64,000 bases of DNA from Volucribacter amazonae (lineage in GTDB: Bacteria; Pseudomonadota; Gammaproteobacteria; Enterobacterales; Pasteurellaceae): positions 1,116,001 to 1,180,000 of the forward strand of contig NZ_LWID01000001.1 in the NCBI RefSeq assembly GCF_029783845.1. The letters run 5' to 3'. Below are positions 36,042-44,977 of this stretch, in pieces (position 1 is the stretch's first letter; every line of letters begins with the position of its first letter). Made by a program: the position numbers and the translations under genes. The notes beneath the pieces are model-generated. The model did not search any database. It was not told the origin of the DNA and worked only from the letters and a program-made list of their open reading frames with translations.

Positions 36042-36068
36042 TAAAAAAGGGTATCCTACGATACCCTT
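36042..36068 (-). terminator. tuf terminator
   Basis: On the minus strand AAGGGTATC, four-base loop, GATACCCTT, then a run of Ts, 24 bp after the tuf stop. Confidence 0.9.
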
Positions 36069-36091
36069 CTTACATTGCTTGTTACAATCTA

Positions 36092-37276
36092 TTATTTAAT
36101 AATTTTAGCAACAACACCTGCACCTACTGTACGACCACCCTCACGGATCGCAAAGCGTAAACCTTGATCCATTGCGATTGGGTGAATTAGACTTACAGTC
36201 ATTTTGATGTTATCGCCTGGCATTACCATTTCCACGCCTTCTGGTAACTCAATTGTACCTGTTACGTCAGTAGTACGGAAATAGAATTGTGGACGGTAAC
36301 CTTTAAAGAATGGAGTATGACGACCACCTTCTTCTTTTGATAATACGTAAACTTCTGATTCAAAGTCGGTGTGTGGTGTGATTGAACCTGGTTTCGCTAA
36401 TACTTGACCACGTTCGATCTCTTCACGTTTGGTACCACGCAATAACGCACCAATGTTCTCACCCGCACGACCTTCGTCTAATAATTTACGGAACATTTCA
36501 ACACCGGTTACGGTTGTTTTGGTGGTTGGTTTGATACCAACGATTTCTACTTCATCACCAGTGCGGATAATACCACGCTCTACACGACCTGTTACTACGG
36601 TACCACGACCTGAAATTGAGAACACGTCTTCAATTGGTAATAAGAATGGTTGATCGATAGCACGCTCTGGCTCTGGGATATAGCTGTCTAAATGACCTGC
36701 TAATTCAAGAATTTTTTCTTCCCATGCTGCATCGCCTTCTAAGGCTTTTAACGCAGAACCACGCACGATTGGTGTATCATCACCTGGGAAATCATATTGA
36801 GAAAGAAGCTCACGCACTTCCATTTCAACTAATTCTAATAATTCTTCATCATCAACCATATCACATTTGTTTAAGAATACGATGATGTATGGTACACCTA
36901 CTTGGCGACCTAAAAGGATATGCTCACGAGTTTGTGGCATAGGACCGTCTGTTGCTGCTACTACTAAGATAGCACCGTCCATTTGTGCCGCACCAGTGAT
37001 CATGTTTTTAACATAGTCCGCGTGTCCTGGGCAGTCAACGTGTGCATAGTGGCGAGTTGGTGTATCGTATTCAACGTGTGAAGTATTGATAGTAATACCA
37101 CGCGCTTTTTCTTCTGGTGCATTATCAATTTGATCGAATGCACGCGCAGCACCACCGTAATGTTTTGCTAGTACTGTGGTAATTGCCGCAGTTAAAGTTG
37201 TTTTACCATGGTCAACGTGGCCGATTGTACCCACATTAACGTGCGGTTTTGTACGTTCAAATTTTTCTTTAGACAT
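36092..37276 (-). CDS. tuf: Elongation factor Tu
   Basis: 394 aa. GTP-binding motifs GHVDHGKTT (19-27), DCPGHADY and NKCD are intact, as are the effector segment (EKARGITINTSHVEYDT) and C-terminal GGRTVGAGVVAKIIK. It carries aminoacyl-tRNA to the ribosome. It follows four tRNA genes in the same order as the E. coli tufB operon, so this is the tufB-type copy. Confidence 0.98.
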   Translation of the reverse strand: MSKEKFERTKPHVNVGTIGHVDHGKTTLTAAITTVLAKHYGGAARAFDQIDNAPEEKARGITINTSHVEYDTPTRHYAHVDCPGHADYVKNMITGAAQMDGAILVVAATDGPMPQTREHILLGRQVGVPYIIVFLNKCDMVDDEELLELVEMEVRELLSQYDFPGDDTPIVRGSALKALEGDAAWEEKILELAGHLDSYIPEPERAIDQPFLLPIEDVFSISGRGTVVTGRVERGIIRTGDEVEIVGIKPTTKTTVTGVEMFRKLLDEGRAGENIGALLRGTKREEIERGQVLAKPGSITPHTDFESEVYVLSKEEGGRHTPFFKGYRPQFYFRTTDVTGTIELPEGVEMVMPGDNIKMTVSLIHPIAMDQGLRFAIREGGRTVGAGVVAKIIK

Positions 37277-37383
37277 TGAGAATTCCTCTAAACAAATATG
37301 GTTACAAACGTGGTTTATCCCACATTAACCCTAGTTAATAGAAAACTGTTTAATTTATTCTGAAGAGATATGAAATGCTGAGG

Positions 37384-37459
<76 letters not shown>

Positions 37460-37463
37460 GCTT

Positions 37464-37538
<75 letters not shown>

Positions 37539-37571
37539 GTTCTCAATTCATCTGTCCCATCAGATATAAAA

Positions 37572-37656
37572 TGGTGGAGGGAGAAGGATTCGAACCTTCG
37601 AAGGCTGAGCCGGCAGATTTACAGTCTGCTCCCTTTGGCCGCTCGGGAATCCCTCC
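37572..37656 (-). tRNA. tRNA-Tyr (GTA)
   Basis: 85 nt with a long variable arm and encoded CCA. Acceptor GGAGGGA/TCCCTCC, anticodon loop CTGTAAA. Confidence 0.96.
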
Positions 37657-37681
37657 ACATTAAAAACTTGGTTACGCTTAA

Positions 37682-37757
<76 letters not shown>

Positions 37758-37777
37758 GTCGTAAGCAAGTGAGGCGT

Positions 37778-37805
37778 ATTATAGGGAAATTTTTATGGCT
37801 GACAA
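37778..37805 (-). promoter_or_regulatory. Promoter of the tRNA-tuf operon
   Basis: On the minus strand TTGTCA (37805-37800), 16-bp spacer, TATAAT (37783-37778), then ACGCC; the first tRNA starts about 20 bp downstream. Confidence 0.8.
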
Positions 37806-37973
37806 GCCTTTTTTATAAAAAAAAGTGATTTTTTTGTTATTCGCCTAATAATCAGACAAAATCTGCACATTTTTCCATAAAAATCGATTTTTTTATCCTA
37901 TCAGCACAAAATATATTGTATATTTGACCGCACTTTCTGGTTAAAAACACTTTAAATTAAGCGAAAAACTATT

Positions 37974-38927
37974 GTGATAACTCCTAACTCTCTTGCGATT
38001 TGTTCACAAACAAGTCCATTTTTACAATTTAATCGCCAACAATGGGCGGAGTTACGTAAATCTGTACCGTTACAACTCACCGAACAGGACTTAAAACCTT
38101 TACTGGGTTTTAATGAAGAATTGGCACTTGATGAAGTCAGCACCATTTATTTACCCTTAGCAAGGCTTATTAATTACTACATTGAAGAAAACATTCGCCG
38201 TCAAACAGTATTAAACCGTTTTTTAGGCATTGAGAAAAGCAAAGTACCTTACGTCATTAGCATTACTGGAAGTGTTGCAGTGGGCAAAAGCACTTCAGCC
38301 CGTATTTTACAATCTTTATTATCACAATGGCCTCGTTCAAGACAGGTAGAACTTATTACGACGGACGGTTTCTTGCACCCACTTGATACCTTAAAACAAC
38401 GTAATATTTTAGATAAAAAAGGCTTCCCCGTTTCTTATGATACACCTAAACTCATTCAATTTATGGCGGATTTAAAATCAGGCAAACCTGCACTCAAAGT
38501 TCCTATTTACTCCCATTTAACCTATGATATTATCCCTGATGAATACAATATTATTGATCAACCCGATATTCTTATTTTAGAGGGGCTAAATGTCTTACAA
38601 GTAAGCCACGATAAATCCAATAAACCTTTTGTTTCGGATTTTGTGGATTTTTCTATTTATGTTGATGCCGATGAAAAACTGCTAAAAAGCTGGTATATCC
38701 ATCGCTTTTTGAAATTTCGCCAAAGTGCATTTGCCGATCCCAATTCTTATTTTAAGCATTACGCTTCTTTATCTGAACCTGAAGCCATACAAATTGCGGA
38801 ACAAATTTGGGAAAATATCAATGGCTTAAATTTACGAGAGAATATTTTACCTACTCGTGAACGAGCGAATTTAATTTTGACCAAAGGAAAAAACCATACG
38901 GTTGAGCAGGTTAAGTTAAGAAAATAA
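37974..38927 (+). CDS. coaA: Pantothenate kinase
   Basis: 317 aa from a GTG start; no in-frame ATG occurs before the core domain and the sequence from SQTSPFLQFNRQQWAELR aligns with E. coli CoaA. P-loop GSVAVGKS (99-106), then TTDGFLHP, YSHLTYDII, LILEGLNVLQ and C-terminal NILPTRERANLILTKG. It phosphorylates pantothenate, the first and controlled step of CoA synthesis. The RBS is weak. A USS lies upstream near 37928. Confidence 0.93.
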   Translation: MITPNSLAICSQTSPFLQFNRQQWAELRKSVPLQLTEQDLKPLLGFNEELALDEVSTIYLPLARLINYYIEENIRRQTVLNRFLGIEKSKVPYVISITGSVAVGKSTSARILQSLLSQWPRSRQVELITTDGFLHPLDTLKQRNILDKKGFPVSYDTPKLIQFMADLKSGKPALKVPIYSHLTYDIIPDEYNIIDQPDILILEGLNVLQVSHDKSNKPFVSDFVDFSIYVDADEKLLKSWYIHRFLKFRQSAFADPNSYFKHYASLSEPEAIQIAEQIWENINGLNLRENILPTRERANLILTKGKNHTVEQVKLRK

Positions 38928-38947
38928 GCCATCTTTATTTTTTAAAA

Positions 38948-38993
38948 AAGTGCGGTAAGTTTTAAAAAAATTTTTCAAAAAACCACCGCACTT
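38948..38993. terminator. Inverted uptake-signal hairpin between coaA and gltS
   Basis: AAGTGCGGT (38948-38956) and ACCGCACTT (38985-38993) flank an A/T-only loop with T runs on both strands. It lies between convergent genes and probably terminates both. Confidence 0.7.
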
Positions 38994-39015
38994 AAGATTT
39001 GGAAATAATCAGAAA

Positions 39016-40227
39016 CTAATGCAAATAAGCAATGACCTCAGAAAAAACATTTACCAAAATATTATTAATCAAATCAATAAAAAATGCCCCTACCATTGGC
39101 ACGATCAAAAATGCCTTATGCGAAGGGCCATAATGTGAAGTTACCGCTTGCATATTGGCGATAGCGGTAGGCGTTGCCCCTAAACCAAAGCCACAATGCC
39201 CTGCACTTAATACCACCGCATCATAATCTTTACCCATAGCACGATAGGTTACAAAAATCGCAAACAATGCCATTACCGCAACTTGGATTAATAAAATTAC
39301 CAATACAGGTAAAGCCAGTCCTGCTAATTCCCAAAGTTTTAATGACATCAACGCAATAGCAAGGAATAAAGATAATCCCACTGTTCCCAGTACATCAATA
39401 GCTTCATCAGCCACTTTAAATTTCACAAGATGCACAAGACCATTACGGATAATCGTTCCCACTAATAAACACCACACATAGGTTGGAAGTTGTACTATAG
39501 TGCCTGTTGTCCATATATCAATTTGTTGCCCAACCAATAAACAAATAGACAGCATTGCAATGGTTTCAATAATGGAACGTACATTCACTTTACGGCGATA
39601 TTTTGGACGCTCAAAGGCTTCTTCCACATCATTAGTATCTTCATCAGGCTCTGGAATTTGTTGTTTATGCATTCTTTTTAATAGAAAACTTGCCACTGGT
39701 CCACCAAGAATGCCACCAAACACCAAACCAAAGGTTGCACAAGCCATTGCAAGCTCTAAAGCACTGGAAATACCAAAACGATTGGTCAGCGTTTCTGCCC
39801 AAGCTGCACCTGTTCCATGTCCCCCCACTAAAGTAATAGAACCTGCAATAAGCCCATAAGCAGGATCAATACCTAAGCCCATAGCAGAAAAAATCCCCAC
39901 CGTATTTTGCACTACAATAAATAAGGCACAAACAAATAGGAAAATAACCAATGGCTTGCCACCTTTGATTAAACGAGCAAAATTGGCACTTAACCCAATG
40001 GAGCTAAAGAAAACCAACATCATATTACGTTGTAAATCAGTATCAAAATTAAAACTAATTCCCCATATTTGATAGGCAAGGGTTAGCAACAATGCCACAA
40101 TAAATCCGCCTACCACAGGTTCAGGAATATTGAACGCATCTAAAAAACGAATACGTTTAACTAAAAAATAGCCAAGGAGCAGTACAAAACAAGCTAATGC
40201 CAAGGTTTCGTATGTATTAAAAGTCAT
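39016..40227 (-). CDS. gltS: Sodium/glutamate symporter GltS
   Basis: 403 aa, roughly ten membrane segments in two inverted halves. LVGGHGTGAAWAETL and AGHCGFGLGATPTAIANM are the two re-entrant-loop signatures of the GltS family. It imports glutamate with sodium. It is monocistronic; the start is preceded by AAGGATA. Confidence 0.94.
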   Translation of the reverse strand: MTFNTYETLALACFVLLLGYFLVKRIRFLDAFNIPEPVVGGFIVALLLTLAYQIWGISFNFDTDLQRNMMLVFFSSIGLSANFARLIKGGKPLVIFLFVCALFIVVQNTVGIFSAMGLGIDPAYGLIAGSITLVGGHGTGAAWAETLTNRFGISSALELAMACATFGLVFGGILGGPVASFLLKRMHKQQIPEPDEDTNDVEEAFERPKYRRKVNVRSIIETIAMLSICLLVGQQIDIWTTGTIVQLPTYVWCLLVGTIIRNGLVHLVKFKVADEAIDVLGTVGLSLFLAIALMSLKLWELAGLALPVLVILLIQVAVMALFAIFVTYRAMGKDYDAVVLSAGHCGFGLGATPTAIANMQAVTSHYGPSHKAFLIVPMVGAFFIDLINNILVNVFSEVIAYLH

Positions 40228-40609
40228 CTTAATATCCTTCTTTATTATTATGCTTTGTGAAATTGAAACCGAATATTTTTGGCGTTGATTTCAATAATCT
40301 AAGCAAGTGGATAAACATTTATTTTCTCCAATCAGCGAAGTAAATAAATATTATTTTGTGAATATAAAAAACAAAAACAACCATACTTGTGGTTGTTTTA
40401 GAAATAGATAAATCGCAAAACGATTAAAAAATTATTTGTATTTCATAGAGATAAATATCATTCTTAATATACAGTCCTTCCACCTTAACATAATACAACG
40501 TTAGCTCGCCTTATGTTATTTAAAATTGAAACGACTATAAAATAAAAATTATCGCTATAAAACTGCCAAGCATTCTACCATAAAAATAGAGGGTTTCGCC
40601 AAGAAGAAT
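40228..40609. other. gltS-dtd gap with a short MITE copy
   Basis: 382 bp of AT-rich DNA upstream of gltS. Contains one MITE copy at 40468-40539 and an AACCATACTTGTGGTT-like weak hairpin near 40379; no ORF worth calling. Confidence 0.6.
40468..40539 (-). repeat. MITE-like repeat, short form, inverted
   Basis: 72 bp with an altered left end (TATACAGTCCTTCCACCTTAA) and a normal right end (TTTAAAATTGAAACGACTATA). The central part is the short type (CGTTAGCTCGCCTTATG). Confidence 0.75.
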
Positions 40610-41044
40610 TTACACTTGTAACCAAAAGGTAACAGGGCCGTCATTTTGTAAGGATACCTGCATATCTGCCGCAAATTGCCCTGTTTGCGTTATAATTTTT
40701 TGTTGTGCTTGTTGTACAAAATAATGATAAAGACGCTCAGCCTCCGCAGGGGTTGCCCCACGAGAGAAACTAGGGCGTAAGCCTTTGTGAGTATCTGCCA
40801 CCAAAGTAAATTGCGACACCACCAATACTTGTCCGCCCACTTGTTGAACATTTAAATTCATTTTGCCTGCATCATCACTAAAAACCCGATAATTTAACAC
40901 CTTGCCCAGTAAACGATCGGCTTTGGCTTGATCATCGCCTTGCTCTACACCTAACAGCACCAACAAGCCCTGCTCAATTTGTCCGACAATCTTATCTGCC
41001 ACCTCTACTTTTGCATAACGAACTCTTTGAATTAAAGCAATCAT
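40610..41044 (-). CDS. dtd: D-aminoacyl-tRNA deacylase
   Basis: 144 aa. VSQFTLVADTHKGLRPSFSRGA and the C-terminal GPVTFWLQV (Gly-cisPro motif region) are diagnostic. It hydrolyses D-aminoacyl-tRNAs as translation quality control. Its start overlaps the stop of yihY by 4 bp, the same pairing as in E. coli. Confidence 0.96.
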   Translation of the reverse strand: MIALIQRVRYAKVEVADKIVGQIEQGLLVLLGVEQGDDQAKADRLLGKVLNYRVFSDDAGKMNLNVQQVGGQVLVVSQFTLVADTHKGLRPSFSRGATPAEAERLYHYFVQQAQQKIITQTGQFAADMQVSLQNDGPVTFWLQV

Positions 41045-41919
41045 AGTTTTTCCTTATTGCTGTTAATTTGTTCTAATAATTCTTCACTATCGCCAAGATG
41101 AATAGCTTTTACGTCCGCTAATACAGCAGTAAGCTGAGCCCCTAGCAACACAAAAGTCCAACTTAACTGAATCCATAACAACATAATTGGCAAGGTTGCC
41201 ATTGCCCCATAAATTAACTGATAAGAGGGGAATGTAGCAATATACCAAGCAAACGCCGCTTTACCTAAGGTAAAGAAAATCGCCGCCACTAATGCCCCAA
41301 TACTGGCGTGCTTAAAGCTGACTTTAGTATTCGGCACAATCATATAAATAACCGAAAAAGCTAACCAAGTGAGTAAAAAAGGTAAGAAACTTAATATTTT
41401 TAAACCAAAAGGCAATTTAATGCCATCGCCTAAATCCGCCAAATAAGCAGATAAATAAGAACTTACCCCAATACTCGCTCCAGCAAATAACGGCCCAATG
41501 GTCAAAATAGTCCAATAAATAGCAAAAGAAAATACCACCGAGCGAGGTTTACTGCTTTGCCAAATGCTATTTAACGTGCCATCTATGGAACGCATTAGCA
41601 TCAATGCCACCACTACTAAACCAATAATCCCCACCGCACTCATTTGTTTTGAGTTTTGCACAAATTGATCCACATATTCTCCCACAATATCGCCTGCCGA
41701 AGGGGCAAAATTGGTGTAAATAAATTGCTTTAATGCTTCGGTAACTTCTTGGAAAACAGGAAAAGCAGCAAAAATCGCAAACACCACCATAATCAACGGC
41801 ACAATCGCCAAGGTGGTACTATAAGTTAAATAACCCGCCGCTTGAGGTAAATTATTTTGATTGAAGCGATACCAAAAAACCTTTAGAAATAACATAAAGC
41901 GAGAAAATGAAAATGTCAT
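41041..41919 (-). CDS. yihY: YihY/BrkB family inner-membrane protein
   Basis: 292 aa with six or more hydrophobic segments. NLPQAAGYLTYSTTLAIVPLIMVVFAIFAAFP and the LMRSIDGTLNSIWQ and LPIMLLWIQLSWTFVLLGAQLTA stretches are typical of the family. The E. coli protein was once called RNase BN, an assignment since dropped, and the function is unknown. Overlaps dtd by 4 bp. Confidence 0.92.
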   Translation of the reverse strand: MTFSFSRFMLFLKVFWYRFNQNNLPQAAGYLTYSTTLAIVPLIMVVFAIFAAFPVFQEVTEALKQFIYTNFAPSAGDIVGEYVDQFVQNSKQMSAVGIIGLVVVALMLMRSIDGTLNSIWQSSKPRSVVFSFAIYWTILTIGPLFAGASIGVSSYLSAYLADLGDGIKLPFGLKILSFLPFLLTWLAFSVIYMIVPNTKVSFKHASIGALVAAIFFTLGKAAFAWYIATFPSYQLIYGAMATLPIMLLWIQLSWTFVLLGAQLTAVLADVKAIHLGDSEELLEQINSNKEKL

Positions 41920-42040
41920 AATTAACCTTTACTATTAACCTTTATTAAATAAATCAAAAAGATAGCTCGCTAAAATAGCACGTTTTGCATTGTTTAACAA
42001 ATCACAACAGGATCAGTTTATTTAGGCATTTCAAAAAAAT

Positions 42041-42103
42041 CTTGTTGTTTTAATTTAAATTAGACAGAGCAATGCCGTATTATTTTAAAGTCGGACGACT
42101 ATA
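42041..42103 (+). repeat. Diverged MITE-like repeat, short form
   Basis: About 63 bp, with a decayed left end (GTTGTTTTAATTTAAAT) and intact right half (GCCGTATTATTTTAAAGTCGGACGACTATA in pieces). Located between malT's 3' end and yihY. Confidence 0.65.
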
Positions 42104-42123
42104 AACCCAAAACGCACCGCACT

Positions 42124-44826
42124 TTATTTATATCCCATAATCTGCAAAAGATTTTTAGTATATTCAATCGCCTCTGTTCGGTTATTTACCCCAATTTTTT
42201 GGTATAAATTACGAATATGGGTTTTAGTGGTGGTTGTAGCAACCTGTAATTCACTTGCAATTTGCTCATTGCTATAACCTGAATAGATTAAACCTAACAC
42301 TTGCCATTCTCGTTGAGTTAATGGGCTAATTTTTAATAATTCAGGTACTTGAGGATTATTCAAGAGTTGTTTAACAAAATTTTCATCAAAATGAGCAAAT
42401 TTATGGCGATAATATTGATTAATATTGCGTAAAATAAATTGTGCTTTAGGTAAGACCAATTCGTCTAATACCCTTAGTTGCAATAGCTGGCGAATTTGAA
42501 TCGCCATTAAATCGCCTTCCACCACAAACGCACTAATAAAATTAGTTTGACGAATCAAATTTAGTGCCTCAATTAAATCTTGTTGAGCAAGTGCGGTTTT
42601 ATTTTGCAAAAAGAAACAACGATTACGCAAAATTAATGCTCGATTAAGATCGCTGGTTAAATGTAATTTACGTGTAATTTCAATCAGTTGATTTAATAAC
42701 AGTTCAGCTTGTTGAATATTACCAATTAACAAATTAGCTCGTGCCAAATTACGCCCTTGCTCTTGATTAAAATGATTATGATAATGAGCAGGTTGCCAAC
42801 TATGTAACAACCAGTTTTGACAAGCTAAGACATCATTATTCATTTGCCATAACAATAACCTAGCTGAATCAAAATTCGCTTGCCAATCAGAATGATAACG
42901 GCGGCTATGATGAAAATCTTCAATTTGTTTAATAATGCGTGTGGCGTTATCTAAATCCCCTTTGACTAAAGAAATTTTACTTAATAACACTCGGCATTGT
43001 AATTGATCTGGCTGATTAAGAATCTCCAAGCCTGCAATTGCCATAGATTCCGCTTTATCTAATTTATACCATTCCCATAAAATACGGGCTTTGGTACGCA
43101 ATAAAAATTCGTACATTGGCACGTTTTGCAAATGATTTTCCTGTACCAACTGATTAGCTTTATTGAGCATATCATAAGAGACTTGCAAAAAGCCTTGTGC
43201 CAGTAAAATTTCCGCTTGTTGTAACAATGACCAAAGTAAATTATGGTAGGTATGATGACGATAAGACATTTGTTCCGCTTTTTGTAGCCATTGCAAAGCA
43301 ATATTTAACTCCCCTCTCACATGATGAGCCTCACCAATAATAGAAGTTGCCACAGTTTGTGCATAGTAAAAATCCGCTGGTAATTGTGCCAAGGCTTGGC
43401 TAGCGAGTCTTAAAGCCTTATCTTCATCGCCTTCATTAATAGCGACTTGAGCCCTTAATACATCAAATTCCGCTTGGTTGGAAGAGGTTAGAGCCACATT
43501 ATATTGACTAAATACTTGATCAAAATGTGAAAAAATCTCATTAACTTCATTATGCCGATGCTGGCTTTGAGCTAACCACGCTTTTAATAACACTAAATTG
43601 GCATGGTAAACCAAGGTATTATCATCAAGTTTTGCTAGGCATTGTTCTAGTAACTTAAATTCGCCAAAATGGAAAAGTTGCCAAGCATATTGCTGTAATA
43701 TTCTCAGTAACATTTTATGATCTTGTAATTGCATAGCATGATATAGTGCCTCTGTAGAATAGCCTAGGGCTAACCAAGATTCGGAAGCACGTTGGTGCAA
43801 AAGCGGTAGCTGATCAGCTAATTCCGTTTGGCAACATTGCCATAAAAATGAAGCAAATAATGGATGGAAACGCCACCAATGGTGTTCCGCCTCAATTTGT
43901 TGAATAAATAAACCTTGTTTTTCAAGCTCTTCAAGTTTACGGCGACTATCTGCCACACCCGTTAAATGTTGTACCAATTGTTCATTCATTGAGCGTAGCA
44001 CTGAACATTGCAATAAAAAATGGCGAGTATCTTTATCAATTTGATTTAATACTTCATCATTGAGATATTCACTAATATGCGAGCTTAAGCGAGTAAAACG
44101 TTGAGTTGCCTCTTGCAATGAAATGTTATGTTGTTTGGTAGCAAGGCTAATAAGTTGGAGTGCAGTTACCCAACCCTCTACTTCATCACACAGGCTAATA
44201 ATTTCTGTACTGGCTAAATTCGGATCTACTTTTTGCTTAAAGAAATGTATGGTTTCTTGATGATCAAAACAAAGTTGATGAATATCAATTTCTAATAATA
44301 ATTCTTGCACACGCAAACTGGCGATACCTAATGGCGGTGTTGAGCGAGAAAGTAAGATTAGAGTCATATTCTGTGGTTGGTGTTTTAACCAATATTTTAA
44401 TCCCTCATGAATTTGTTCATTTTCAATTAAATGATAATCATCAATAATCAAATAAAGATGATGATCGAAATGAGATACACTAACCAACAGTTGATCAAAA
44501 AGTAATTGTAAATTGGCTTTATATTCATTTTGATTATGCTCTGAAATAGTAGGTTCAAGCCCCATGGCATTAAATAATGCAGTACTAAAATAGGTAGCAA
44601 AACGCTCGGTTTGATTGTCGCTTTCATCAAGGGCATACCAACCAATATGATAAGTGCTTTTATCTTTAATCCACTGCGAAATCAGGGTAGTTTTACCATA
44701 ACCTGCTGGAGCATTCATCAACACAAGAGGATATTGTGCCGCATTATCAAGTAATTGTAATAAACGTTGACGCACAATACTATTTTGTAAACGAAATGAA
44801 GGGGTCAGTTTGGAGGGAATTAACAT
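42124..44826 (-). CDS. malT: Maltose regulon activator MalT
   Basis: 900 aa. N-terminal STAND NTPase with Walker A APAGYGKTT (39-47), LIIDDYHLI as Walker B, long TPR-like sensor region, and a LuxR-type HTH at the C-terminus (LTQREWQVLGLIYSGYSNEQIASELQVATTTTKTHI). MalT is activated by maltotriose and ATP. Divergent from malP across a 151-bp gap, which is the expected control region. I could not identify convincing MalT boxes there by eye. Confidence 0.94.
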   Translation of the reverse strand: MLIPSKLTPSFRLQNSIVRQRLLQLLDNAAQYPLVLMNAPAGYGKTTLISQWIKDKSTYHIGWYALDESDNQTERFATYFSTALFNAMGLEPTISEHNQNEYKANLQLLFDQLLVSVSHFDHHLYLIIDDYHLIENEQIHEGLKYWLKHQPQNMTLILLSRSTPPLGIASLRVQELLLEIDIHQLCFDHQETIHFFKQKVDPNLASTEIISLCDEVEGWVTALQLISLATKQHNISLQEATQRFTRLSSHISEYLNDEVLNQIDKDTRHFLLQCSVLRSMNEQLVQHLTGVADSRRKLEELEKQGLFIQQIEAEHHWWRFHPLFASFLWQCCQTELADQLPLLHQRASESWLALGYSTEALYHAMQLQDHKMLLRILQQYAWQLFHFGEFKLLEQCLAKLDDNTLVYHANLVLLKAWLAQSQHRHNEVNEIFSHFDQVFSQYNVALTSSNQAEFDVLRAQVAINEGDEDKALRLASQALAQLPADFYYAQTVATSIIGEAHHVRGELNIALQWLQKAEQMSYRHHTYHNLLWSLLQQAEILLAQGFLQVSYDMLNKANQLVQENHLQNVPMYEFLLRTKARILWEWYKLDKAESMAIAGLEILNQPDQLQCRVLLSKISLVKGDLDNATRIIKQIEDFHHSRRYHSDWQANFDSARLLLWQMNNDVLACQNWLLHSWQPAHYHNHFNQEQGRNLARANLLIGNIQQAELLLNQLIEITRKLHLTSDLNRALILRNRCFFLQNKTALAQQDLIEALNLIRQTNFISAFVVEGDLMAIQIRQLLQLRVLDELVLPKAQFILRNINQYYRHKFAHFDENFVKQLLNNPQVPELLKISPLTQREWQVLGLIYSGYSNEQIASELQVATTTTKTHIRNLYQKIGVNNRTEAIEYTKNLLQIMGYK

Positions 44827-44977
44827 AGTGATATCTCAACTTCTTTCTCGTCTTTCTACTACTTTTATACTGCTTAGCAATCATACCTATAAATTTAGGT
44901 TAGGTAGGATTTATTTTATATGTAATTAGACATAATAACCATAATGCTCAATTCTATCATATCCTATGGAGGTTTTT

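Noticed and set aside
44827..44977. MalT or CRP boxes in the malT-malP gap
   Set aside because: I looked for GGGGA-type MalT boxes and TGTGA-N6-TCACA and found nothing convincing; a profile search would be needed.
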